Source of the DNA: Clostridia bacterium UC5.1-1D2 | Lineage (GTDB): Bacteria > Bacillota > Clostridia > Lachnospirales > Lachnospiraceae | Assembly: GCA_001304855.1 (NCBI GenBank) | Contig: BBZN01000007.1 | Coordinates: 93,009 to 157,008, forward strand | Reading direction: 5' to 3' | Length of the DNA stretch: 64,000 bases | Shown: in pieces, positions 28,765 through 37,605 of the stretch | Numbering within the stretch: position 1 is the first letter of the stretch | Layout of the letters: each line of letters opens with the position of its first letter | The notes under the pieces: generated by a model | What the model saw: the letters and a program-made list of their open reading frames with translations, nothing else | Told to the model about the DNA's origin: nothing | Databases searched by the model: none | Made by a program: the position numbers and the translations under genes

Positions 28765-28812
28765 AAAAACCCAAAAATCCGATATGGATTATCGGTGGTT
28801 TTCGTGGGTTTT
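28765..28812 (-). terminator. Possible intrinsic terminator at the end of the 28789 gene
   Basis: Read leftwards, AAAACCCA and TGGGTTTT arms pair around an inner AATCC/GGATT hairpin. The end of the gene lies inside the stem, and A/T-rich sequence flanks it. Confidence 0.45.
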
Positions 28813-29432
28813 CAACCATTCAGGAAACTGTCCGCAGGCCATTAAGGTGACGATGGTGCAGTCCGCGGGGCCAGGCTCCGTGGTGTGATAGGTGTCGCAT
28901 AAAATCCCGGAATCGTCTACCATTAGAAATGCGGCGATGGTGTCCTGAATCATCTTACATTCCATGTTGTCATAGTCGCGGACTCGGTTTGCGGATAACT
29001 CCTGGTCGTATACATGGGAAAAGCAGATGACACAATCCGAGAATTTAGTGATTTCGTTTTCTGCCACATAGGTTTCCAGCGCATAATACAGCGGATCAGT
29101 CAGAAAACTGGTGCGGCCAGGCTTCCTCTTTTTGGGAAGCAGTCCGGGAAGTGTGATGGCGACCATTCCGTTTTCCTGGGTAATCGTGATTCCGTGTACC
29201 TGTGCGGTTTTTTCATCAATGTGGCTTTTGGTACGATATTGGCGGCATAGATCAGGCTTCTCAAAGAGCAGGCCATCCGTTCCGCCCGGATGGCGGCATC
29301 GGTGCTCACCTCCTCGTAGTTAAGCGGGTATTGCTCTGTATCGGTAATACGCATGGCAAAGAGGGCGTTTGTGATTTTAGGAAGTTCGTCCTCGATTCTC
29401 TGCAGGCGCAGGTCTAATGTTTTTCTATCCAT
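28789..29432 (-). CDS. ICE protein of unknown function (DUF6100-like; one frameshift near 29207)
   Basis: ATG 29432 follows AAGGAGAT. Adding one A to the A6 run near 29207 joins MDRKTLDLRLQRIEDELPKI... to MKKTAQVHGITITQEN and then to a C-terminal part with GLLPKKRKPGRTSFLTDPLY and CDTYHTTEPGPADCTIVTLM, about 215 residues. It is a conserved hypothetical of clostridial ICE transfer modules; the DUF number is my best guess. Confidence 0.55.
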
Positions 29433-29967
29433 AAAGGTCTGTATCTCCTTGTGTTTTGAAATATTGTACGGTTCCATCGGGCTGCACCCGGCAGAAGGCC
29501 GTGATACAGGGGAAAGCAATTTTAGAAATCTGCAGCTCCTCATGGACAATCACGAGCCGGTGCGGGTGTTCCATGACAGGCAGCGAGGACATGGCATGGT
29601 TGATAAGCACTTCTTTCCCCGGTGGAACCGAAAGAATCTCATAAATTTCTTCCTTTGCGAAAAAAGTAAGCAGTACCGGATAGGTCCCTGCCGTATGGTA
29701 GGAAGACTGGGGAAGGAAGTCCAATAGAACCCACACGGCGGCCAGCATATCCGGGTTGATAACCGTATCTGGATACATGGTAACCATACCGGTTTCCCGG
29801 CTGTAACAGATCCGGCCCTGATAGGCCAGACGTGTCAGCAGGCCGGAAAGAGGTTCTTCCTTCATTTCTGGAAGAAGATGCATGGCCTGGCCGTATGTCA
29901 GGCACTGGTACAGGGACAAAAAGCGGAGAAGCCGGACCGTTTCCTGTTCATGCCGTTTGTGGTGCAT
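29425..29967 (-). CDS. ICE protein of unknown function (DUF5697-like)
   Basis: 180 residues. The N-terminus resembles a winged helix (RLLRFLSLYQCLTYGQAMHL, then LLTRLAYQGRICYSRETGMV). The C-terminal half has a beta-rich HRLVIVHEELQISKIAFP. It could be a regulator or a T4SS accessory. Its end overlaps the start of the next gene by eight bases. Confidence 0.5.
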   Translation of the reverse strand: MHHKRHEQETVRLLRFLSLYQCLTYGQAMHLLPEMKEEPLSGLLTRLAYQGRICYSRETGMVTMYPDTVINPDMLAAVWVLLDFLPQSSYHTAGTYPVLLTFFAKEEIYEILSVPPGKEVLINHAMSSLPVMEHPHRLVIVHEELQISKIAFPCITAFCRVQPDGTVQYFKTQGDTDLYG

Positions 29968-30072
29968 GGGATTTCCCTCCTTCGGATATTGTATAAGTAG
30001 TGGTTAAGTATACTGTAAGTACGGCGGCTGACAGCAGGAAAGCTATGCGTACACGGTATGTATACCATGCGC

Positions 30073-30150
30073 ACTAAACTCGTGAGAAACCTCGTTAAGT
30101 GCTTAGGTATGACTCGTACTAAGCTCGTGAAGGACCTCGCTAAGTGCTCA
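30073..30150. repeat. Two 33-base direct repeats between virB4 and the next gene (oriT/iteron candidate)
   Basis: Copies at 30073-30105 and 30118-30150 (45-base period) agree at 27 of 33 positions; the shared core includes CTCGTGA and ACCTCG and TAAGTGCT. Just to the left, 30047-30072 holds an inverted repeat (GGTAT/ATACC within GCG...CGC). The whole 29968-30159 stretch has no gene. Direct repeats next to inverted repeats in a transfer operon suggest a protein-binding site such as oriT, but no relaxase is present to match it. Confidence 0.5.
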
Positions 30151-30159
30151 TAGTACATG

Positions 30160-33150
30160 CTACGCAGTAGCTGCTTCATCTTCCTGGTGAAGCCTTTTTT
30201 GCTTCTCAATCAGTTTCTTCAGTTCCTCCCGGTCTGTCGTAATCAGCTCTTTTTCCAACTGGGAGGCTTTGAATTCAACGGTGACATTATTGTTGTTGGT
30301 GGAGATTAAGGCGCTGCCGCGTTCAAAATGGGTGATTGCCATGGTCTCCGCCTCAGATAAATGCAGGATTTCCTGCACCCTTTGGGCCTCCTCGTCCTCC
30401 AGGTTTAAAATTACTTTGGTCTTTGAGTTATTGATGATTCCCTTCCCGTATTTCCCGTCATCCAACGCAAAAAAGTCATTGAGATCCTGGGTAGCGCAAA
30501 TAGCACTCCCGCCGTAACCCCGGATGATTTTGAAAATCTCCAGTACAAATTCAGCCGCAAGCCGGTTAGAAGAAGCTCCGATCAGCTGCCAAATTTCATC
30601 CAAGAAGATCGCTTTTTCCGCCGTCCTGTCTTCCTTTGCTTTGTTCCAAACGAAATCCAGCGCCACGAACATGCCAACAGTCAGCAGATCTCCAGTTAGC
30701 TCCGAGATATCCAGAACTGTATACTTGTTGTCCAGATTTACGTTTGTTTGCTGGTTGAATGTTGATGCGGAACCGTGAACCAGGCGGTTTAGGATATTCG
30801 CCATGCGCCTGGTATCCGGATTTTTCTTTAATATGTTATAGGCGTCTCCCGGAATTGGCATTTCCTTATAGCGGTCTGGATGTTCCGGGTCCACCAGGCT
30901 CTCGTTTTTGTGGGTAATCCCTTTGCCATTGTAGGTTTGGATCAGGGCCTCATCTAAGAGCTGCCGCTCCTCGTGGGACATATCCGGAATTAAAAGGGAA
31001 AAGAAAATGTGGAGCCGCTGGATTTTGGCCGCCAACTCGGATTTATCCGCAATCGGGCCGTCTAACAGTTCCGTGGCGGATTTATCGGTTTTACGGATCT
31101 CCATAATATTGATACAGTTTCTGGAGGCCGGAGAAATCTGGATAAACTCTCCGCCGATATTGTTGCAGGCCCGGTGGAACTCATGTCCCTTTAAGGGGGC
31201 GATAATGAATACCTGGATATTCTTCCGACGCATCCGCAGCGCCATAAGCTGCATGGAAAAGGTTTTTCCGGCTCCGGATGTCCCAAGCAGCGCGATATTT
31301 GCGTTCTTATAGACGCGGGAGTTAAAAATATCTACAATGATTAAGGAATTGTTGTGCTTATTGACGCCCAGTAAGATTCCGTTGTCATCACACATCTCAA
31401 AAGACGTAAAAGGATAACAGCTTGCCGCGCTGGAGGTGAGCAGGTTCCGCTTCGAGCGTTCAAACAATTTTTTGTCCAGGGAGACTAACGGCAGAACCGA
31501 TAACAGGGCCTGTTCCTCCCGAAAGTGACAGGAGACCGCTTCCATATCCTGGGACAAGAGCAGCTTTTTAATCTCGTTGGTTCTCCACTCCAGTTCCTCC
31601 AAAGAATTGGCTGTGATGGTAACGAGGGTGTTGATGTAATAAAAGTCTTCATTATTTGCCAGCCCCTCTTTGAGAAAATAGCCGGAGCGAATAGCGCTGT
31701 CTAAATCGTCGTAGTCCGCGTTGGTATCGGAAGCCTCCTTGATTTTAGAACGGTTAATCCGGATCTGCTGGCCGAGTTTCTGCTGAATCCGGTCTTTGGG
31801 TTGCCGGTCCAGGAAAAGATCCACGTCAATCCCATCCCCCGCGTTGACAAGGAGGGAGAGCCAGCCGGCGCACACCTGGGGCCGGTAGCCCCTGGACGGA
31901 ATCAACAGATAGGAATGATAAACACCGTCCATCACCACATAATTGCTGTGTGTATAATCAATCCGTTCCGGAGCCATGAACTCCGTGGCAGGGATATGGT
32001 CCAGATCGCTCTGCCTTCCGGCATTGACATACTGGCCGATGACCTCGTTTACCCGTACCGCAAGCGGCTTTTCCAAACTGGACTTCCTATTTAGTATGCT
32101 GTACAGCACTTCCGTAGCCAGTTCGTCCTCACTGTCAGGCTGTATAATCTCATTCCCGCACTGTTGAAGGTAGGTGCGGGCGGTCTGGACTGCCGTTGTC
32201 AAGGCATTGATGGCGTCCAGTTCCTCATTATGCCGGTTACTGCCGGTAAACGGCTCGTATTGGAAAATAATAAAAAAGCGCCGGGTGATGGCTTCCTTGG
32301 AACCAATCTGTTTAATCAGCTTCTCATAGTCTTTCTGAAGCGCGATACAGCGCTCATCGGTTTCTGATTTCATTTCCTCACGGACTGCCTCTAAGTGTCG
32401 GTTGATATCTGCCCGACGGGTCAGCACTTTAAACTGCAGCTTGACCGGGCTGATTTTCAAGTAACTGACAAAGGAGTAGATGATATTTCGCTGTTCTCTG
32501 GCACTCCGCAAAAGGAAATTGATCGGAACCACCTCAATGATCTTCACATAGCGGTGATCCTTCGTGTAAACAATCCCGTTTGCAACCTTCTCAATCGGCA
32601 GGTATGCCGCCGCCGGGTTCAGATACACGTAATCAGCGGGACGCTCTGCCGCTTTCTTTAAAGGCTTCTTTTTACTGGCAGAAGGCTGCTTATTTGCCTT
32701 TTTCTTTTCAGGCTTCTCCTTTTTCTCCCGGACCTGACTGAATTCCTCCGCAAACTTTTCCTTTTTTGCTTTAGGCGCCTTCTCTCTGGCAGGCCGGTTC
32801 TTTTTAGGGGACTGCTTTTTCGGTTTGCCCGTGTCAGGGGCTTCCGGGTCTGGAATCCCAACAATCCGCCGCTTTTTTAAGTAAACAAAGAAGTTGATGG
32901 CGAACGAAGTAAGGCTTTCCCCGTCAATCCCAATCAGGCAAAAAGAGCCAGCGGCAGGGCGGTGACACAGGCGACAATGATTTTGGTTGTTAAGGTGGCA
33001 GGCAGGTTAAAAACAGGAATACCGACAGCAGAGTAACTCCGGCCGCTTCCATGGCATTTCTGATTTTGACCGTTCCGCCGAACAGTGTCCCGCTTTCAAT
33101 AAAGTTCGGCGGAATAATATAAAGGTCATTTTCTTCCTGTTGCATGGACA
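30160..33150 (-). CDS. virB4: PrgI-VirB4 fusion: conjugation ATPase (frameshifts near 32943 and 33011)
   Basis: From 32870 to 30160 one frame is open. It holds a Lys/Glu/Pro-rich linker and then a full VirB4 ATPase: YLPIEKVANGIVYTKDHRYV, Walker A LLGTSGAGKTFSMQ, VLDISELTGDLLTVG and EKAIFLDEIWQLIG (Walker B). Upstream, adding one T to each of two T5 runs (minus strand) restores a PrgI module: MSMQQEENDLYIIPPNF, two membrane helices, then FAINFFVYLKKRRIVGIPD. No stop separates the modules, so the natural product is probably about 995 residues. A GTG at 32628 would be an alternative start. VirB4 powers T4SS assembly. Confidence 0.8.
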
Positions 33151-33223
33151 TTTGGTTAGAACCCTCCTTATAATTTTTCTGATAAAAAAGCAGGGACAGA
33201 AATCCCGCCCTGTTATAACGGCT

Positions 33224-34435
33224 TTAATCGGCTGCCGTGTATGGCCGGCCACACAGCACAATGCGTTGATACTGTAAATCGGGCGGTAAACCACCTTCCC
33301 CCTTCCGGAGGAAGCATCTACAAGAAATCCGTCACCGCAGTAGATTCCCATGTGGCTGATATTCAGATACCGGTTATTGGTCTCAAAGGAATAGAAGACC
33401 AGATCTCCCGGAGCCAGGTTTTCGTAAGAGACCGCCAGGTTATTTTCTGTAATAAAACGCCCTGGGCCGCCGCCGTGTTGGAGCCTTCATAACTTAAAGT
33501 GACTCCCAGCTGGGAATAGACCCAGTAGCAGAAGGAGCTGCAGTCGAAATATCCATCCTGATTCCGCCGCGCCTGGCTGTAAGGGGTATTCAGCTTGGTA
33601 AGGGCTAAGTCAACCGCCGCATTTCCGGTTTCTCCGGGGGCAGGTTCGGATTGATGTCCACCTTGAAGGCGGTATCATACAGAAAGACGTTTAAATTAGA
33701 CGCATAATCGTCAGCCAGAACCTTCTGTTCGTCCGTCAGTTGGAAGATATGGTCTGCAAAGTAGACATCTCCTGCATAATCCACATAATAGGCATAGTGG
33801 TAAATGGTTTCCGTCGTGTTGGTATCCGGATCGGTGACCTCCTCGCTGGTAATATTCACATGGTAAGAGAACAACCCGGCTGCCCCGTCAATCAGTTGTT
33901 TCAGCTTCTCCAGCCGGACCTCCTTATAATCTGCCTGGGAAGCGCAGAACTGGGAGATCAGCAGGGTGCTCTCGTATACGATACTGTCTGCAAAGTCATC
34001 CGTAATTGTATAATCGCAATCGTTTCCGAGGGCATCGCCTTCCTGCTTGATTTTCTCAAGGACCAGCCGGTGCTTTTCCCGCAGCCCTTCCTCAATGGTG
34101 GTTTCAGCCGCCGCCAGATTTGCCATCAGGACCGTGTTATCATTCAGAACATGATTCGGGGCAGAATCAAGGCCCGTACCGCCGAAGATCAAAGAAGGCA
34201 GCATGGTGATAAACAGGATCGGAAGCAGAAGCAGGAAGACCGCGGCGGCGACCAGCTTCACAAGAATCCCCCGGTTTGCCCACAATCCGGCCGCAGCGGC
34301 TCCGTATGGCCCGGCGGCAGCTCCCTTTGCCATGTTAGCCGCGGCTTTTCCGGTCTTGACAGCGCCGCGGACCGCGTTGGCGGCGGAGACGGCTGTCTGA
34401 AGGTGACGCCCGGAGCTTTGATTTTCTTCCATCAC
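33224..34435 (-). CDS. Membrane-anchored NlpC/P60 (C40) peptidoglycan hydrolase (frameshifts near 33605 and 33255)
   Basis: Start at 34435, with one membrane helix (LVKLVAAAVFLLLLPILFITM) after an Ala/Gly-rich cytoplasmic part. A ~180-residue spacer follows. After a shift near 33605 comes the C40 domain: NTPYSQARRNQDGYFDCSSF (catalytic Cys) and ISHMGIYCGDGFLVDASS (catalytic His). A second shift near 33255 restores the usual ending IVLCGRPYTAAD with TAA at 33224. It opens the cell wall for the conjugation channel (CwlT role), but lacks a lysozyme domain. Confidence 0.8.
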
Positions 34436-35337
34436 ACACGGTCCTTTCTCTTTGGCATATTGGGGAGCTGCTTCACAAGTTTCTCGTGGTAGGCAATCTG
34501 GCCCTTGTCCGTCATATAGGGAGTGCGCTCCACCGTGTCGGCCGCGTACTGGCGGTACCAGGTGGAATTATCCGCCGCGGTAACTACATCGTAATTCCCT
34601 TCCGGAGCCATATACTGATCCGCCTGATACATGCCGAAGGCCGTACCGTTGGGATGTTCAACGGAAGTTTCCGTACCCATAATCCGTCCGCCTCCAATCT
34701 CCACATCCTTATAGGCCGGCGCATCCGGGATTCCGTTTTGCCCGAGATAGGACGTGAGTGCCTGGGCAGCCTGGGAACCGGTCATGGAGCCGGTGAAGTT
34801 CATATTTCCTTTGGCAACCGCCCCGGTAACATCGTTGGCGAAAGAGCCGCCCTTTTGTACGGAGGATTCAAACATTTTGCGGCTGATGGGGTTGCCGCCC
34901 TGGCCGGTCGCACTGTGAATCGCTCCCTGGGCGAACTGCCTGCTGACAGCGCCCGCCAGACCGCCGGACATAAAGGAGGCACTGTTCATATGAGAACTGG
35001 AACCTCCATGGAAAGAACCTCCCCGGAACATGGCGCTTCCTGCCGCATGTTTAGCGGTGGAAATTCCCTTTGCGGCAATCATAAGCTCCGCCATCATGCT
35101 GCCGCCCGTATGCCCCACGTTAATCCCGAGGCTGCTCATAAAGCTGTCAATCTTCTGGCTGATCTTTAAAAAAGCGACGGCGCATAAGAACCAGACCAGC
35201 ACATTCCCGGCCGCGGTTTCCTTCCCCACGGACTGGACATCCGATTCCGTGACGGCCGCCAGGACCGGCATGGCCTGGAAGATTGCCAGGGACAGGGAGA
35301 GGCTCAAAGCGGCGCTTCGTTTCTTTTTGTGTTTCAT
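34432..35337 (-). CDS. Exported Gly/Ser/Met-rich conjugation protein
   Basis: 301 residues. A signal peptide (LSLSLSLAIFQAMPVLAA) and a second hydrophobic helix (VLVWFLCAVAFLKISQKI) precede a long flexible region rich in Gly, Ser and Met (FRGGSFHGGSSSHMNSASFM). Proteins of this type lie between VirB6-like and peptidase genes in clostridial ICEs. Function unknown, probably part of the channel. Confidence 0.6.
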   Translation of the reverse strand: MKHKKKRSAALSLSLSLAIFQAMPVLAAVTESDVQSVGKETAAGNVLVWFLCAVAFLKISQKIDSFMSSLGINVGHTGGSMMAELMIAAKGISTAKHAAGSAMFRGGSFHGGSSSHMNSASFMSGGLAGAVSRQFAQGAIHSATGQGGNPISRKMFESSVQKGGSFANDVTGAVAKGNMNFTGSMTGSQAAQALTSYLGQNGIPDAPAYKDVEIGGGRIMGTETSVEHPNGTAFGMYQADQYMAPEGNYDVVTAADNSTWYRQYAADTVERTPYMTDKGQIAYHEKLVKQLPNMPKRKDRV

Positions 35338-35355
35338 ATGACACCTCCTTTAAAG

Positions 35356-36066
35356 TTAAAGCGACAACGGATTGGAGATAAAGCTGCCGACCATGGAGGT
35401 AAACAGGCGCAGACACCAGGCGTTCATAATGAGCAGGAACAACTGCCCGCCAAACATCCGGCACCAGCTCTTAAAAATATTCGAGGTGCTCTGGGCCGAC
35501 CCCATGGAAAACGCCATCGGCGCCGTGTAAATCAGCACGCCGAGCAGCACATACCGCTCCGCCGCCTCAAACAGCAGCTTAATGTAATTCCAGGCCAGGA
35601 TCAGTACCAGAATTAAGGCGATCAAGGCGATGGAGCCGTTGGCGCATACCCCCAGGATTGTCAGCAGAACCGAGTTGAAGTCGGAAAAACTGATCGGGTC
35701 CAGTTGGGAATCCAGTATCCAGCCATAAGGCGTGCCTGCAATACCAAGGACAAGATCCGTTATCTGATTGCAGTTATAAATCAGAAGGATAAACAGAACG
35801 GACCGGATACTCAGCCTAATTGGGTCTTCCGCCTCAATCCCGGCAATCAGTCCGAAGTTTTTGAACAGCTGCCAAATCCAGTTTAGGAGGACCAACCCGA
35901 TGGCCGTTGCCACGAAAATCTTATACATGGTTTCCGCGGCTGGAAAATACCGCAGAAAGGTATTCATATCGCAGCCAAGAGCACCCAGAACGGATGTAGT
36001 GATTAGATCCAGCCCATTCATGACCTGTTCAGCCAGCCATTCTACAATTCCATCTAAAATACCCAA
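35356..36066 (-). CDS. VirB6/TrbL-like polytopic channel protein
   Basis: 236 residues with about six membrane segments (IFVATAIGLVLLNWIWQLF, SIALIALILVLILAWNYI, YVLLGVLIYTAPMAFSMG). The amphipathic N-terminus is MGILDGIVEWLAEQVMNGLD. The pattern fits VirB6-family inner-membrane components of Gram-positive T4SS. Context (VirB2-like upstream, VirB4 downstream) supports this. Confidence 0.7.
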   Translation of the reverse strand: MGILDGIVEWLAEQVMNGLDLITTSVLGALGCDMNTFLRYFPAAETMYKIFVATAIGLVLLNWIWQLFKNFGLIAGIEAEDPIRLSIRSVLFILLIYNCNQITDLVLGIAGTPYGWILDSQLDPISFSDFNSVLLTILGVCANGSIALIALILVLILAWNYIKLLFEAAERYVLLGVLIYTAPMAFSMGSAQSTSNIFKSWCRMFGGQLFLLIMNAWCLRLFTSMVGSFISNPLSL

Positions 36067-36087
36067 TGAAAAACCTCCTTCCCCGGC

Positions 36088-36371
36088 CTATGCGGCCATA
36101 AAAGCCAGATGTTCCTGGACTTTCGTGTGGAAAGAGGCATTTCTGTACCATACCCGCAGGGCCTGCCGCCATTTCTCCGTTTAAAAGAATCCGGGAATAC
36201 CACCAGAAGAACCGGGTATGTATGACCTTTTAACAGAGCCGTGTGGACCCTGGTGCAGAACCCTTTTCTCCCGCCATGAATCCGGGTGATTCCCAGATGG
36301 ACCTTTTCCCCATCTTCCGGAAGCGCATAGACATCGGCAAGGACTGGTTTCCTAAGATGTAAAAGTTTCAT
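36088..36371 (-). CDS. Small conserved ICE protein (one frameshift near 36183)
   Basis: ATG 36371 starts MKLLHLRKPVLADVYALPED. The frame continues to KGHTYPVLLVVFPDSFKR; a shift near 36183 gives the family-like end WRQALRVWYRNASFHTKVQE and a stop at 36088. About 94 residues, soluble. It lies between the VirB2-like and VirB6-like genes. Function unknown. Confidence 0.5.
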
Positions 36372-36385
36372 CCTGTCCACCTGCC

Positions 36386-36769
36386 TTATCCGTTCCAGCG
36401 GCCATCGCTGAAGAAGGGCGTCACGTAGGCCATGATGAAGCCAAGGCCATTCAGAATAACCCAGGACACGGCAATCCGCTTCAGCCAGGCCCGTGATTCG
36501 TCCACGGTCTTCCCGCTTTTGCTGAAATTCATGAGCAGGAGCGCCACGGAGGCAGTCACGATAGCTGCAATCGTGGAAATGCCGACAATCTTCCCATAGA
36601 CATCTTTCATGATGGTTTCCGCTTTGCCCCACATATCGGACGCAAGAACAGTCTGGGCGTTCAGCATGAGAAAATAGACGTTCAGGCTGATGACGGAAAG
36701 GATTTTGCCGTAAGGAATCCGCCTGGAGCCTTTCCGGGGGCAGGCCCCTGTTTGTTTCATCTGGTTCAA
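36386..36769 (-). CDS. VirB2-like pilin/channel subunit
   Basis: 127 residues. A signal sequence (ILSVISLNVYFLMLNAQTVLA) is followed by a mature part with two helices (GISTIAAIVTASVALLLMNF and VSWVILNGLGFIMAYVTPFF), separated by a short basic loop. This is the VirB2/TrbC-type layout. It is the first structural gene of the transfer operon, and its leader carries two terminators. Confidence 0.65.
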   Translation of the reverse strand: MNQMKQTGACPRKGSRRIPYGKILSVISLNVYFLMLNAQTVLASDMWGKAETIMKDVYGKIVGISTIAAIVTASVALLLMNFSKSGKTVDESRAWLKRIAVSWVILNGLGFIMAYVTPFFSDGRWNG

Positions 36770-36796
36770 CTTAATTACCTCCTGATAGATAAATTT

Positions 36797-36910
36797 TTAT
36801 CTCCGAGAACAGAAAAAGCCGGCAGTCTGGGAAATGGACCGCCGGCTTTTCCGGGTAACCTGGTATCTGCGGAGTTCAGAATACCGGGTATGGCAGTATA
36901 AAGCTGCCAT
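36797..36910 (-). CDS. Putative 37-aa leader peptide of the virB2 operon
   Basis: ATG 36910 lies in the leader downstream of a first terminator. The frame begins MAALYCHTRYSELRRYQVTR, is Arg-rich with two Cys, runs across the second terminator (36814-36850) and stops at 36797. It has no strong ribosome site. It parallels the leader ORFs at 5518 and 17145. Confidence 0.45.
   Translation of the reverse strand: MAALYCHTRYSELRRYQVTRKSRRSISQTAGFFCSRR
36814..36850 (-). terminator. Intrinsic terminator/attenuator 2 in the virB2 leader
   Basis: AAAAGCCGGC (36850-36841, minus strand) pairs perfectly with GCCGGCTTTT (36823-36814), followed by more T. It lies between the promoter and virB2. Confidence 0.8.
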
Positions 36911-36917
36911 TTGGGCA

Positions 36918-36942
36918 CAAAAAAACACCTCTTTCAAGGTGT
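36918..36942 (-). terminator. Intrinsic terminator/attenuator 1 in the virB2 leader
   Basis: ACACCT (36942-36937) and AGGTGT (36930-36925), with loop TGAAAG, followed by T7. It is about 40 bases after the predicted transcription start. Confidence 0.75.
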
Positions 36943-36987
36943 CATCATATGCCTGTATGAGATTTGGATATAACTTTAAGCATGACT

Positions 36988-37064
36988 ATTATAGCATGGG
37001 TAAAATACCGTGTAAATCGCAAAGCTGTGCCAGTTTAAGAGAATTCTGTGCCAGATTTATGCCA
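36988..37064 (-). promoter_or_regulatory. virB2 operon promoter with three upstream GTGCCA boxes
   Basis: Minus strand TTTACA (37016-37011) and perfect TATAAT (36993-36988), 17 bases apart. On the + strand GTGCCA occurs at 37027-37032 and 37048-37053, and ATGCCA at 37059-37064. Box 1 is ten bases from the -35 and box starts are 21 and 11 bases apart, matching the Tad promoter at 17173-17248. The boxes overlap the 3' end of the regulator gene at 37035. Confidence 0.75.
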
Positions 37065-37605
37065 GGCTGTTTTCTTCCGGAAAAACTGGTTTAAGACAGA
37101 GATACAGTCCTTCGAGGTGTACCCCCAAAGAATCGTACTCAGTGCTTCAATGGCCGCCGGCCGTTTCCGGTAATAGGTCCGGTGGGAGATGTTCGCAATA
37201 TGGGGACGCAGTTTGTCAATGATCTCCTCCGTGTTCTGCAGCTCCTGTGGGGAGATAGGAGTAGTACAGAATCCAGTAATATTGTTCCCCGTGCTTGTGC
37301 TTTGTCCGCATCAAATCCACGGCCGCTGTAAGGGTGTTGAGCATTTTATTACTCCGCTCAATGCTTTTGGCATACTCCTCCAGTTTAGAACCGCCCACAT
37401 CCGCCCCTGCCAGATAGATGGAATCCAGAAACTCATCAATCGAACTCCCGAACTCAATCTGAAAGCTGTGGCGTACCTGCTGAACCGCCAGCTCCAGGTT
37501 CCAAACCGCATCCCGGTAACTCTTTAGCAATTTCCAGGTGTCATGATACATGGGACTGTCCTGGTTTACCTGTGCCTCCACGGCTGATAATGAATTTTTA
37601 CGCAT
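37035..37605 (-). CDS. ArpU/sigma-region-4-like transcription regulator (one frameshift near 37257)
   Basis: About 190 residues after repairing one base at the CCCC near 37257. The N-terminal two thirds are helical (LLKSYRDAVWNLELAVQQVR). The C-terminal part, YYWILYYSYLSPQELQNTEE then IANISHRTYYRKRPAAIEAL, is a sigma-region-4-type HTH as in ArpU/RinA late-gene activators. It lies just upstream of the virB2 promoter, whose GTGCCA boxes overlap its end. It is therefore a natural candidate activator for the transfer and Tad promoters. That link is inference. Confidence 0.65.

Noticed and set aside
29898..30209. Leftward ORF with repeated peptide segments
   Set aside because: The peptide repeats simply mirror the 33-base DNA repeats; it overlaps the end of virB4 and has no ribosome site.
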